64,000 bases of DNA, taken from the NCBI RefSeq assembly GCF_041296385.1, contig NW_027183770.1, positions 1 through 64,000 on the forward strand, written 5' to 3'. Of this stretch, positions 18,157 through 29,553 are shown piece after piece (the stretch's first letter is position 1; every line of letters starts with the position of its first letter). Below the pieces are notes generated by a model that was not told the DNA's origin, did not search any database, and saw only the letters and a list, made by a program, of their open reading frames with translations. The stretch is from Aphelocoma coerulescens (Eukaryota > Chordata > Aves > Passeriformes > Corvidae). The position numbers were made by a program, and so were the translations under genes.

Positions 18157-18162
18157 ATTAAA
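18157..18162 (+). terminator. Polyadenylation signal ATTAAA of the PAK-like gene
   Basis: ATTAAA lies 180 bp after the stop codon and 25 bp before the second tandem unit begins, so it is well placed to end the transcript. Confidence 0.55.
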
Positions 18163-18186
18163 GGAGCATTGTTTAGCTAAGAGTAG

Positions 18187-21005
18187 AGTATTGCTGATGT
18201 AGGGAAGCTGAGAACTATCCTGGAGCTAGAAATGGACCAATCGTCATCCTGATGATTAAGCTATGAAAGAAAAAGCTGGGACTCAGCAGAACTGGACCAG
18301 GCATGAGCTGTCAGCCTGAACAGGTCACCAGGAGGACAGAATGATGAAGATGAAGATGAAGATGAAGATGAAGATGAAGATGAAGATGAAGATGAAGATG
18401 AAGAAGTAGCTGGAAGACCCTTGGTTTCAGCCCTTGGTTTCAGCAGGACTGGCAATAAAAGGCTGTAAAACCTTCAGAACCCTGGAAGATTCCCTTCCTT
18501 GCCACACTGGGCCTAAGCTGGACAGCGCCTTCGAAGCCGTGCGCTCTGGACGGGCTGTCCTGTTCATGGCTTTGCGCTGCTTCCCAGCGGCCCAAGGCTC
18601 TCCCCCCTCACAGAGGGGCCCTGCCCCGCCCCACGCGCCCCGTGGCCGCTCCCGCTCCGCCCGCCCTGCGGAGATGTTGCCCCCCCACCCGCCCCCCGTG
18701 CCCTGGCATCCCCCAGCGCCAGCCGCCCCTCAGGGAGGGGCAGGAGGAGGGAGCAGGCCCAGCTTGTTCCCCTTTCCTGGCGGTCACGTGGCATCCAAGA
18801 GCCAAGGAGGGCTGAAATGGCACGTCCCCCAAACGCTTCCCTCTCTGGTCCTTTTGGGGCACTAACGCGCTCTGCTCAAGGGAGTCCGAGGGCCTACGCT
18901 CGGCTTTCCCTGCTAAGGCCTCATTCTTCCTTCTGTAAGCTCTACAACTGGCTGGTTGACGTTAGCTCTCTAGGAGATGGGGAAAACGAGACGCTTTCAA
19001 ATTGGGGGAATTACCCTGGTAAATTACTGCAGTTTTTCAGCAACAGAATTTCAAGGTGCAGCTGGGCCTTTCAGCCATTGCATCGATTTTCAAATGGCAC
19101 CCGCAGCATCCGACGTGTGAAGAGCCCAGTGTGAAGCTCCTCAAAGACACTGCAGCAGTTGTCCCCCAGCAGACAGGACGTGTCTGTGCTGAGTCACCAG
19201 AAAAGAGAGCTAAGCCCGGAGTCATTCGTGCATGGGCAAGCAGAGTTGGTTTCCAGAGGAGTTGCATGCACTCGTTTCCCTCTCCCACTCAGTACTTGCT
19301 CTCCTCTTTCAAGCTGGCTCCTGCCTTTAACTGGAGCTTTTGACAGAGAAGGGAATGACTGCATCTCATTTTCTTTGGGATGTGGCTATCCAAATGTCTG
19401 CAAGGAATCTTACAGGGAGCATGGAGCCTGGGCAAACATCTGTGAGGCTGCAGCTTTTGACTGCTTGAAACGGGCCTTCTTTGGGCTCGGCACCTGCAGG
19501 CCACCGCAGAGCGGTAGCCGCAGGCTGCTGCCAGAGCTGCAACACAACAAAACTGTGGCAGCCCGAGAATCAGCGCGCAGCTCTTCTGCATGTTGTCCGA
19601 CGTTAAGGTGCCAAAGAAAGAGCAAGCAGGAAGAGAGGAGCTTTGTGTCAGGAGACAAGCCAACACCTCCCTGCCAGAAAGGGAGGTCAGGCTCCAAAGT
19701 GAGTCCGAGCAAAGGTCAGCATGCACCTACGTGCTCAAGAAGCAACTGCGCACTGCAGTACTCCTGGAAACTGATTTCCTTGGCTTCTTTTGTCCCCTAA
19801 ATGTCATCAAAGCAGTTAGGGCTTTCAGAAGCAACAAAGATGCCAGCAGGAACAAGCACACTTGCTTTTAGTCAAAGCCTTGGGGAGGAAAAGCCACGTT
19901 TGCTTGGATTTCTTGGGGGCCTGCTGGATCGGTGCATTTTCGGAGTTACCCCGGGATGCCTTGAGCACTGGCTTATGGACGGTAAGGATTTTTTCTCCTG
20001 CTTTATGACTGAGGAGATCTTCCCAGGCTTTTCTTTTGCGTCAGCTGTACAGAAGATTTCGGTTGCCGGGCGTAACTACGCCAACAGAGCCAGAGCGGCT
20101 GCTATTGTGACGTCAAGGGAGCCGGGCCGCATCACAGTGCTGTCAGCGCGACGTTGTCCCGGCGCGCGCGAGGCCTCCTTGTCCAGAGCAGCTCTTTGGC
20201 TCGCTCGCTGCAGGAGGACCCTCGTGACTGAGGCGTTCTCAGCAGACGGCCTGCACCCCGAGAGGAGTCTTGGTTTTTCCCCTGGGTGGCATTCAGTGTG
20301 CAAACCCGCACAGCACTGCTAGAATGATCGGGCAAGTCTGTGCCGCGGTTTGCACGGTTTTTTCTGTGGCGTATTCCGGCTACTTCCTGACCCACCTGAC
20401 TCGTAAGTAAAGGTTTATCCTGGGGGTAGCCATCACACGGCTTTTGCTTCACTTTGCTCTTGATGCTCGTTTGTAGTGATGAAGCAGATTTGGGAGCAAA
20501 AGTGCCATTAAGGTGCCGCTCCTTTGCTAAAGCTCCTGCCAACAGCATCAGCTAAAAAGGGGGTGTCTGCACTCGCTGGCGGCTGGAGAGTATTTGCAAC
20601 GTAACCTGCAGGGGTTGCGTTCCCTCCACGGGAGAGCGCGTGGCATTGGACACTGTCATTTCCTCAGCTTGCTGCTTCAGCCGAGACAACCTGCAAATTG
20701 CAGGCTGGCAGGGAGCCTCACAAGTACTTCTAAAACTTGCCCAGGAGTGAGGGAAAGCACTTTCTTGCTCCAAATCCTGCCATTAGAGGCCTTGGCTCTC
20801 TGCTATGACCCTTGACGGTGTGCCAAGAGAGCAATTCCCTTGGCAATGAAGTGCAAGCTCCTAACCGCTTAGGCTTTGCTCCTGAACCCAGGAGCTGTTC
20901 CTGGGCTGCTTTAGAAGAGAACCGCCACAGCTATGGGGCCCTTTGTGGAAGCTTTCCTGGGGGATCATTTGCAGCAAATGGATGGGAATTAGTGCATGCA
21001 ATTTA
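18187..21005 (+). pseudogene. Truncated second copy of the PAK-like gene (5' flank, exon 1, part of intron 1)
   Basis: Near-identical repeat of 9181-11980. It keeps the CRE (20108-20115) and an identical exon 1 with its start codon and donor (20324-20402). Homology stops at an (AAAC)n tract near 21005, the equivalent of 11980-12000 in unit 1. None of exons 2-12 follows within the window. It may still drive a transcript from its duplicated promoter, but no kinase can be encoded. Confidence 0.85.
18343..18402 (+). repeat. (GATGAA)10 hexamer repeat
   Basis: Ten pure units, against six at the equivalent place in unit 1 (9337-9372). Confidence 0.95.
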
Positions 21006-21009
21006 TTAA

Positions 21010-21300
21010 AACAAACAAACAAACAAAAAAATAGTGGTGGGAAAGCCTACTCCTATTAAGGAGCCTTTAGAAATATTTTTTTGCTTTTGGACCAGCCAAA
21101 AGCCAGCCTAGCACTGTAAGTCCTTTTTCTCTACCTGAGCTCTAGTGCTGTTTCAGCCAGAAGATCTAAAATCCCTGCGCTCCTGGGGCATACCATCTAT
21201 CGAGCCATAGGATCCCAAATTTTTATATTTTGCTAATTTTTGTAATTTTTCAATTTTTCCATTTTTAATAAATTATTTTAATTTTTAACTAAGAGTTGTC
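21010..21300. other. AT-rich stretch
   Basis: No gene seen. The last 90 bases are very AT-rich (TTTTTATATTTTGC..., AATAAATTATTTTAATTTTT), unlike the GC-rich surroundings. Confidence 0.5.
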
Positions 21301-21464
21301 TCATTTCTCACACACAGCGTGGTCCCAGTGGCTCCCAGTCACACCCAGTATGGTTGCTTTCACTCTCAGTAAGAGTCCAATGTGGCTCCAGTCACTTCCA
21401 GTATGAACCCAGTCACTCCCTGTATGATAGCATTTGCCCCCACTGTGGTCCCAGTTGCTCCCAG
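21301..21464 (-). repeat. Short ACTGGGA-type minisatellite
   Basis: Read on the minus strand it repeats ACTGGGAGCAACTGGGACCAC-like blocks, the same family as 6320-7060. It ends exactly where the LTR-like element begins. Confidence 0.7.
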
Positions 21465-22434
21465 TGTCTTGGTTTGAAAGACAGGTGTCTGCCAAGGAAG
21501 GCAGGAGTCTCTCCTGAAATGGAAGGAAAAAAAATTGCAACCCCCTTCCCTCTGAATTATTATAATTTTGAAATTAAGGAGCTTTATAGGCAAAGATATG
21601 AGGAACAGGAATAACAGTTCTTTACTAATATATATCTATATGTGTATAACCAGTCAAACAAACAGCAATAGCTATGGCAGTAACAGCAAACAATCACAAA
21701 CCCAGTCCCAGCCTTCTTGGCTGTCAGGCCGTTTCCCCTTGGGTGCAGTTCTGCTCTCAGCCAGCAGTGGCGCTGGCGGCTCCTGGTGAGCAGGGCAGGT
21801 GCGATGGTTCCCCCACGGCTGCAGGGGGCGCTCCGGAGCGAGCTCGGGGAGCACGCGGCACTGACGGCCTGGGATCCCGGGAAGGGATGGAACAAAGATT
21901 TCAAAAACCCCCTGGGCAGCCGATCCCGATGTCCAGCCGGACCCTCGGGAACAGCAGGCTGGAATGGCAGGCTGGAACGGCAGGCTGGAACAGCAGGGAT
22001 GAGCACAAATCCTGCATGGCAGACAAGATGTATCAAAGTTCCGGAGCTGCGGTGGGAACCCCCGGAGGTCTCGGCAGGCAGGGAGAGCCGGGCTACAGAG
22101 CAGCGAAGGCTTGAAGCAATGGCAGCGGCAGGGCGGCCGCAGCCTGGCTCCCAGCGGGGCAGGGAAGGCGGGCTTGGGAATCCCGGGGTCTCTCCGGTAG
22201 AAGGAAAGCAGCCGAAGAAGCAGCCTCTCTCTCCGTCATCCAAAACGCCAGGGACTGACTGCCCACACAGCCAGGTGAAAAAAAGAGTAGCAAGATGCAC
22301 CCCACCCCTATGGCCAGGTTTTCTGTTTTTCTTAAGCACCCAGTAATTTGTCCCCGTGGCAACATGGATGGGGAAAATTCCTTTAACAGAAGAAAACCCC
22401 AGGAGAACTCCCAAAACCCCAACATTCTGTTACA
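21465..22434 (-). mobile_element. LTR-like element, about 970 bp
   Basis: Bounded by TGTCTTGGTTTGAAAG at the left and ...CTGTTACA at the right, so both strands read TG...CA as retroviral LTRs do. The sequence at both ends resembles a common passerine LTR family, from familiarity rather than a search. Minus orientation is suggested because TGTAACAGAATGTTGGGG looks like the LTR start. No clear target duplication flanks it and no internal retroviral genes adjoin it, so it would be a solo LTR. Confidence 0.5.
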
Positions 22435-23470
22435 AGCTTCCTGCAGATTGTTCCATCTCTGCTCTCCATATGGAAAGATACAAAGATCCCTTTTGGTTCA
22501 CACAGTTAAATGTCTGATGGGTCACACGGTGATACCTGTACAGATACACATCTGGAGAGAAAGCCAAACATCCATCGAACTCTCTCAACACCCACAGAGC
22601 CTGAACCAAACTCTACAAGGCCACGCAGCTTTACACAGAAATTCATACATCGATAAAACTGTACAACGGGATGCAGGTTTACACAGAAATTGATACACAG
22701 GAAAACACAACAATCTGTGCTGTGTGAATACACTGACTTCTGTATAAAAATGGCTCCACATGGCGGGAACCGATACAGAACTGTGCGATTACCAAAGGAC
22801 CCATCGACACTTCCATACCCTTGGAACTAAAGACACAGGACTGTAGAGCTCTCCAACTCTGTACATTCCTGTCTGGGGGTGAGTTTATGATGTGTATCCC
22901 CTATCGCTGCTCTCTGCCCAGAAATCAATCCTGTGCCTTTCTGTGCCTTTAAACTGAGCCCGACGGGGGAGAGAGAAAAAACCGAGCAAACTTTTCAAAG
23001 CAGTTGTTCAAGGACACAGACACACACGCCTCTGTGTTCTGCTGCAGCAGCGAGAAGAGCGGAGGGAGCGCCCTGCTTGCTTTCCAGTCCGCTTTCGGCT
23101 CCTTTTCTCCAGAGGGAGATGGAGAGTTGAAGTTTGTTTTCCTGGGACTTGGGCTTTTTCCCTTCTTCACTTCTGGACTGTTTCAACATCAGAACACACC
23201 GGGAGAATTTTCCACCGAGGCCCTGGAGGACACCAACCCAGCTCCAAGGAGGAGGAGAGAGAGCACACCTACAGAAGGACTCTGAAATCTTCCCAGGTTT
23301 CTCTCCACAGCGAGAGGTTTTAGTATTCAGCATTATTATCCTTTTCCTGTGTGTTTGTTAAATAAATAGGTTCTCTTTCACTTTCCTCAGAGGAAAATAT
23401 TTTTTTCCCAGACCTGGTGGGAGAGGGCTGGTTGTAACCTGCCTTCTGTCAGAGGATATTTTCCTGCAAA
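22435..23470 (+). mobile_element. Probable second LTR-like fragment
   Basis: It contains a TATA-like CTGTATAAAAATGG near 22740 and AATAAA near 23361. After these comes a CTTTCCTCAGAGGAAAATATTTTTT block and a GGTGGGAGAGGGC stretch, typical in order of the R-U5 part of avian ERVL-type LTRs. Limits are uncertain and no retroviral coding sequence is attached. Confidence 0.35.
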
Positions 23471-24189
23471 TTTGTCCAAAGCAGCACACTAAAATAAGTC
23501 AGTATTTATTTTGAGGGAAAATGATTTCTAATGGCATTTTGAGGGTCAACAAATACAAAGATAATAATAAGGATAAATACAAAGAAATACAGAGAAAATA
23601 CAAAGAGGTGAAAGAGGACAGGAGCTCACTGGACAGGTCCTTGGCAGCGCCCGGGCAGACCCTGCATGAATTTGGCTGCCTGAATGCAGCTCTTGCCTGG
23701 GCACCAGGGGTGGCCCCCTCTGCGTGTCTCTCCCAGCACCACAGGGATGCTCCTACCCCTTCCCTGGTGCCCCAGGGTTCTGCAAGTGCCTTCTGGGGCC
23801 ACCCAGACACCTCCCTGGGCCTCTGGAGGCCCCATGGCATGGTGCAGACAGGGACTGAATCAAAGTTGCCTTGGAAGATGGAGGCAGGAGAATATTGCCC
23901 ACGATCTTCTTTCCAGCTGCCCCACACTCCTGCAAATCCTGCTGGGACACTCAGGCTCTCCATTCCGGGGCTCTGGAGCTCCCATGCAAACCCATCCATC
24001 ACTGTGTCCCCTCTCACGTGGATATCAAGAAAATGACACAGCAATATCTAGAAAATGTGAACTTGATTGATTTGACTGCTCTAAAATTCTACAACTCGAG
24101 GGTGACTGGAAGACTATGAGGTGACAATCTTATGCCTCCAAAAAGGGTCAACAGTTTGGAACTGGAACCCTCAGGGAAACTTCAGCTTC
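23471..24189. other. No gene recognised
   Basis: The left part carries an A-rich AATACAAAGA/GGATAAATAC tract (23550-23610). The rest is unique-looking sequence with short open frames on both strands and no family signature. Confidence 0.4.
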
Positions 24190-25363
24190 TGGGGGAAAAG
24201 GTGCCCTTCCTCCTCTCTCCCTTTGCTTTATACATCTGAGCTGGAGTCATATGGTTGGAACATCCCCTTGGCTGATTTGGGTCCGCTGGTCTGGCTGTGT
24301 CCCCTGCCAGGATCCTGCCCACTCCCATCCCCTCTGATGGGGGAAGGAATGGCAGAGGGACAGCGCTGCTGGGCAGTAGCCAGAACACCGCTCTATTATC
24401 AGCACCCGTCCAGCTACCAATGCAAAGCACAGCCCTGGAAGGCCCATGAACTTTCCCTCAGGCAGACCCAACACACGGGACTTGAGCTGCCAGCGGCCCA
24501 GGTCACCCTCTGCCAGCCCCGCTCCTTGGACCTTGTGTCCCCACAAGCAGACACAAAGTGTTTCTGCTGCTCCTCCTCCTGCGCAAATCCACAGAGAGCT
24601 GGGATTTTTCCAAGTCTCGTGTCTCTATTGTGCCGTATTCCCAAAGAAGCAGCAGCCCCTCCTGATGAACACGGCGAGTTGCACGGATGCTTGTCAGCTC
24701 CACTGCCTGCCTAGAAATCTGGAAACTGCTTCTAAATGCTGCTCCCTTCAGCTCTTGGGCACCGACTGACACAGAGCTGGGAAAAAAATGCCCTGGCTGC
24801 TGGCTGACAAGGTGAGTTCCGCCAGAGTCAGAGCTCTGTGGGAAATCTCTATCCATGCCTCTCCTTTGAATAGACCCTGACAGGGGGTGCGCAGGAATGT
24901 GTCCTGTATGGAAAGGAAGGAGTGTGCAAGCACCGTGACTGACACTTTCCCTCTCCATGTGCGTTCCACAGCTATGGGTACACAGACGTGATGGAAAGCC
25001 TGGTACAGCCAGAGCCTTCTGTCCCTGCAGAAGGGAGCGCGGCGGGTGGGGGCGGTTGGTGGGCAGCGAGTCCCGGACAGCGGGCGAGATCCGGCTCCAC
25101 AGGTGCCAGGCCCCGCTAAGGCTTAATGCCGCCTCCTCGGCAACAGGAAAGGCCTTCAGCCTCGTCCCTGCCAAGAGGGGCGGTGCTGGCCTGGCCGCAC
25201 AGCTCGTTTTCCCCACAGGTTGCAGGAGATGAGATCACAACGCTTGCAAACACCGACTGCGAGCCACAGCTCTGGGTGCTCACCATGAACCTCAGCTCTG
25301 CGAGCGCTGTCTGCCCCAGGCTCCAGGGGATGCACTGGGAGCCCGGCTGGGCTCTGCCCTGGG

Positions 25364-25369
25364 GCCATC
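25364..25369. repeat. Target site duplication, left copy (GCCATC)
   Basis: The same six bases occur at 32345-32350 on the other side of the provirus, and once only at 879-884 in the unoccupied segment A. A 6-bp duplication fits alpha- and betaretroviral integrases. Confidence 0.95.
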
Positions 25370-25837
25370 TGTGGATGGTATCTTTTCAGCTTTATACCGG
25401 CTAGCGCTTGTATTTCAATGCCTTAGAAAGCCTCGAGCAGCCCAGAGAGGCAGCACAGGCGATCTAGCACCTTAATAGCTCTAAAATCGGTACCTGTATC
25501 AGCTGCAGAGCAAATACCATCAGCAGAAGCAAAGAGGGAGAAATATAGCTCCCTGCCCGCTCAATTCCCTGCAGTTAGAAGCCTTAAGAAAGAGAGAGAC
25601 AACCACAGATGTTCACAGGAAGATAGCTGAGCTGAGAGAGGGCGGAGCCTCCCCTCGACTATCCTTTATTCGGAGAAGAGGGAAGGGGAGGACCTGGGGT
25701 GAGTGGCCAATCAGACACTGCTGAAGAGTTTGAGTTACATTTGGTTTTGCCCGCGCTTCGAACAAAGGAGCTCGGAGCACGTGGCCGGAGCACGTGTCTT
25801 TGGGAGGGGGAGGGGAAGTTCAGAACAGGCAGCAACA
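25370..25837 (-). mobile_element. 3' LTR of the provirus
   Basis: 468 bp, TG...CA ends in element sense. It carries two E-boxes (CACGTG) 14 bp apart near its start, an inverted CCAAT box (GATTGGCC), AATAAAGG in the middle and GGTATAAAG near the end. It appears identical to 31877-32344. Confidence 0.95.
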
Positions 25838-25858
25838 ATTCCCTATTTTTTTTTCTTT
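25838..25858 (-). other. Polypurine tract
   Basis: Read on the minus strand this is an all-purine run apart from two T residues (AAAGAAAAAAAAATAGGGAAT without its final base), directly before the 3' LTR. This is where plus-strand DNA synthesis is primed in retroviruses. Confidence 0.85.
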
Positions 25859-26088
25859 AAAGCTGGGTTGTAACTCTTAGTAACTTAAAGTGCATAGAAC
25901 AGTAACAGAACAACAGTGCAAAACATAACTGGAATCTATCGTCCCTACAACTTCGATAGTACCTAGGATGCCTTTAAACTAGTTCCCCAGCAAAACTCAG
26001 GGGGTTAGTTAGGACATCTATGGTATGGAGTATCAGGACGAAGACTTACAGAGTACAGTGCAAAAACCTGAGTGCAAAACAGTGCAAC
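25859..26088 (-). other. Short region after pol, no env
   Basis: No open frame of note and no env-like signal peptide, furin site or fusion segment. It is too short for any known retroviral envelope gene. Confidence 0.8.
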
Positions 26089-29000
26089 TTAACTCAAGGG
26101 ATTAACATCAAAATCTGCAGCAAAGGGTTTACATGAGGGTGCAAAATTAGGATCCTTTTTACGGCGTCTCTTCCAGGAGGCAGTTTTAACCTCCTTAATT
26201 TTTGAGGAAGTGACATAAGGCTTTACCCATTTCCCTGGGATCCATCTCAGTCCTTGAGGGGTAGATACACTGGCATACCCACGTCCCCAAGTTACAAGTT
26301 TGTATGGTCCTTGGATTTTCTGAGTCTCTGGGTCCCGGATCAGGACTTCTGGATTCTCCTTCAGTTTCTGTCTCCCGGTGTTCTGGAAATGACGATAGAT
26401 GGGAGGGTTTGGATCCTCAAAGGTGCCATTCAGGAAGTTTATGGTAAACAGTGCTTTGCTGAGTCTGAGGACAGGTGAATTGAGTTTGGTGGTCCCTGAT
26501 TGTTGTAGCAGCATTCGCTTGAGGGTTTGATGGGCACGTTCAACAATGCCTTGTCCGGTTGGGGAGTGAGGAATACCTGTAACATGTCGAAATCCCCACT
26601 GCTGACGGAAGTTTTTAAACTCCTGAGAGGTGTAGGCAGGTCCTTTATCAGTTTTTATCTCCTCAGGTATACCGAGCACAGCAAAAGCTTGGACAAGATG
26701 TTTTTCAACGTCCCTAGCTTTTTCGCCTGCATGTGCAGAGGCATACATAGCACCAGAGAAGGTATCAATAGAAACATGAACGTACTTTAATCTCCCAAAT
26801 TCAGGGAAATGTGTGACGTCCATCTGCCACACTTCACCGCTATTAATGCCTCTGGGATTGACTCCCATGCCCAGTGATGGAAGCTGTAGCTTCTGGCAGT
26901 TGGGACATGTTGCCACTATTGCTTTTGCCTGCGTCCGTGACAGATGGAACATGCGGATGAGAGCAGGAATATTTTGATGGTACATAGCATGGCTCAGTTT
27001 TGCCTGTTCGAAAACTTGGGGGAGCTTTGGTAAGTCGGCTGATAGAACTATGTCTGCTGGCATAGCCAGAGCATCAGCTCTACGATTACCTTCCGCAATA
27101 AATCCTGGCAAGTTTGTATGTGACCTCACATGCATGACAAAATAGGGATGCTCTCTGTGGGAAACCAGATAAATTAATTTTGAGAGTAAATCATAAATTT
27201 TTTTGTTTGAGATTTCTTTTAGGAGAGCATGCTCAGCTCTAACAGTTACTCCAGCTACATATGCTGAGTCTGTGACCAAATTAAAGGGTTCTTTGAACCT
27301 CTCAAATGCTCTAATGACAGCTGCTAATTCAGCTACTTGTGGTGATCCTTGGATTACCTTTATGTCAGATTCCCACTTTTGTGTCTTTGAATTTCTCCAC
27401 GTGACCACGGACTTCTTACTTTTCCCTGATGCATCAGTAAAAACAGTAATCGCATCGAGGGGTTTTCTGCTTTGTATCTCTCGAGGGATGAAAGAGAATG
27501 CCAGATTAAACATTTCATGTTTTGGGTAATGATTTGAGATTTGGCCTGAGTAACTATCTAATGCAAATTGTAAATTTATATTATTTTGGAGTAGGTGATC
27601 TAATGTGTCTGTTGTTACCGGTAAGTAGATGCATGCAAAGTCACATCCTGCCAGGGTGCGGAGCCTTGCTCTACCCTTCATGATAATTTTTGCTATTAAT
27701 TCTTGTGGCTGTGTGATGGTTTTAGGAGGCTGGAGTGGAAGGAAAACCCATTCAATTATGATGAGGTGGTCCTTCTGCTCTTTGTCCCACTGAAATATGA
27801 GGCCGTGAAAGCGTGGTGCCTTCCCTAGAATGACAAGCTTAAAGGGTAGGGAGGGCTGATACCTGTGTGCTTGCCTGGTGGAAATGAGCTCTTGTATCTT
27901 TCTGAGAGACTGCCTTGCCTCTTCTGTCAGGGATCTGGGGGATGCTGGACCGCCTTCCCCTTTTACTAGGTTTGCAATAGGAGCTACATCCTCTGTGGTG
28001 AGTCCTAACCAGCGCCTTAAATACTTCAGTGTCCCACAGATCTGTTGCACTTCCTCTAATGTTTTTGGGTTATTATTAATGGTGACGGGTGTTGGGGTGA
28101 TAGAGGTTTCTGTGATTTTGAGTCCGAGGTATTTCCAAGGGCTTGTTCTCTGCATTTTTTCAGGTTGTAATTCAAAGCCCTTGGCCTCTAGGGCCTCAAT
28201 CACCATGTTAAGTGTCTGCTCAAGATACTGATTATTGGGAGCACACACCAGCACATCATCCATGTAATGTAGGATGATGGCTTTCTCTGCTTTGGCGCGG
28301 ATGGGAGATAGAATTTTAGCAATGTACTCTTGGCAGAGAGTTGGGGAATTTTTCATACCTTGGGGAAGCACAAGCCAATGGTAACGTTCCATGGGGGTTT
28401 CATGATTAAGAGAGGGTACAGAAAATGCAAATCGAGGGGCATCTGCAGGATGGAGTGGAATATGAAAAAAGCAATCCTTAATGTCAAGAACAGCTAAATG
28501 CCAATGTTGTGGGAGCATTGAAGGTGATGGCATACCTGGTTGAAGGGGTCCCATGTCTTCAATAACTTTATTAACTTCTCTAAGATCTTGGAGTAGCCTA
28601 TATTTGTTCTTTCCCGGTTTTTTTATTACAAACACGGGTGTGTTCCATGGGCTGTTAGTTGGAACTATATTTCCTTTAGCCAATTGTTCAGCTACTAATG
28701 TTTTGAGTGCCTCTAAGTTTTCTTTTTTTAAAGACCACTGTTTAACTTGCACGGGTTCATCTGTTTTCCAAGTTAATTTTTGTGGATGGCACTCTGCTTC
28801 AGTGGCCTGCAAGAGAAAATTTTGATATCTAGGGCTGATATCAATTTTTGTTCCCCACTGAGACATGGCATCCCTTCCCCACAGGGTGAATTTGGTGTCC
28901 AGGACATACGGACGAAGAGTTGCTATTTGTCCTTCAGGACCTTCAATTTGGATGGTGTATTTGGATTGCTTTGCAATTTGGGTACCTCCAATCCCTTGTA

Positions 29001-29553
29001 TGATGCCCTGAGATTGCAATTCCCATTGCTCAGGCCACTTATCAAATGGAATGACAGTCACATCAGCACCTGTGTCTATCATTCCCATTATACTGATTTT
29101 TTGTGATTTGTGACGGAGCTTACATTCTATTATAGGTTTGTCATTTCCCAAAACCTCAGTCCAACAGATGGCTGGGATATGACCATCTGTGGGCAGGTAT
29201 TTGGGCAGTGGAATGGCCTGTGCAATGACTTGACCCTTTTGCATAAAGTACGGCGGATATATACATTGTACCATTACGTTAGAACACCCATTCTGATCCA
29301 CTTTCATGAGTGTGGGTGTAACCTCTATCCCAGCAGGTGTTACCCGAGTGTCCCCAATAACAAAAGGGTATGTAAAGTCTTGCATGTGGTCCACATTCTG
29401 GAATGAGATAGGTATTGCAGTCTGTTTGTTGTTGTTGAAATGGTGTGTTTTGGCACAGGTTACCTTAAACCTTAGTCCAGAAGTCCAAGTTGCATTGTCT
29501 GCAGCTCTATTTTTGTCTGAACGCGGAGCTGTTAGGACGCGTCGAGTTGCTGG
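26089..29553 (-). CDS. pol: Provirus pro-pol polyprotein (protease, reverse transcriptase, RNase H, integrase)
   Basis: One open frame of 1154 codons in the -1 frame relative to gag, entered by frameshifting at 29559-29553. No ATG is needed: the frame is already open from about 29595, and the first start-like codon, a GTG at 29394, is incidental. Residues counted from 29394: a segment at about 30-65 recalling the end of betaretroviral dUTPase; protease DTGAD at 107-111; reverse transcriptase with D304 and YMDD at 377-380; RNase H with D654, E689, D709 and D773; integrase zinc finger H802, H806, C830, C833; integrase core D859, D916, E952 with 35 residues between the last two; and a C-terminal GPY-type segment. 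All catalytic residues expected are present. Protease and polymerase share one frame, unlike exogenous betaretroviruses where a second frameshift separates them. There is no stop or frameshift. Confidence 0.95.
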   Translation of the reverse strand, partial: PATRRVLTAPRSDKNRAADNATWTSGLRFKVTCAKTHHFNNNKQTAIPISFQNVDHMQDFTYPFVIGDTRVTPAGIEVTPTLMKVDQNGCSNVMVQCIYPPYFMQKGQVIAQAIPLPKYLPTDGHIPAICWTEVLGNDKPIIECKLRHKSQKISIMGMIDTGADVTVIPFDKWPEQWELQSQGIIQGIGGTQIAKQSKYTIQIEGPEGQIATLRPYVLDTKFTLWGRDAMSQWGTKIDISPRYQNFLLQATEAECHPQKLTWKTDEPVQVKQWSLKKENLEALKTLVAEQLAKGNIVPTNSPWNTPVFVIKKPGKNKYRLLQDLREVNKVIEDMGPLQPGMPSPSMLPQHWHLAVLDIKDCFFHIPLHPADAPRFAFSVPSLNHETPMERYHWLVLPQGMKNSPTLCQEYIAKILSPIRAKAEKAIILHYMDDVLVCAPNNQYLEQTLNMVIEALEAKGFELQPEKMQRTSPWKYLGLKITETSITPTPVTINNNPKTLEEVQQICGTLKYLRRWLGLTTEDVAPIANLVKGEGGPASPRSLTEEARQSLRKIQELISTRQAHRYQPSLPFKLVILGKAPRFHGLIFQWDKEQKDHLIIIEWVFLPLQPPKTITQPQELIAKIIMKGRARLRTLAGCDFACIYLPVTTDTLDHLLQNNINLQFALDSYSGQISNHYPKHEMFNLAFSFIPREIQSRKPLDAITVFTDASGKSKKSVVTWRNSKTQKWESDIKVIQGSPQVAELAAVIRAFERFKEPFNLVTDSAYVAGVTVRAEHALLKEISNKKIYDLLSKLIYLVSHREHPYFVMHVRSHTNLPGFIAEGNRRADALAMPADIVLSADLPKLPQVFEQAKLSHAMYHQNIPALIRMFHLSRTQAKAIVATCPNCQKLQLPSLGMGVNPRGINSGEVWQMDVTHFPEFGRLKYVHVSIDTFSGAMYASAHAGEKARDVEKHLVQAFAVLGIPEEIKTDKGPAYTSQEFKNFRQQWGFRHVTGIPHSPTGQGIVERAHQTLKRMLLQQSGTTKLNSPVLRLSKALFTINFLNGTFEDPNPPIYRHFQNTGRQKLKENPEVLIRDPETQKIQGPYKLVTWGRGYASVSTPQGLRWIPGKWVKPYVTSSKIKEVKTASWKRRRKKDPNFAPSCKPFAADFDVNPLS

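Noticed and set aside
29392..29394. GTG as a true start codon of pro-pol
   Set aside because: The frame is open further upstream and entered by frameshifting; animal mRNAs rarely start at GTG.
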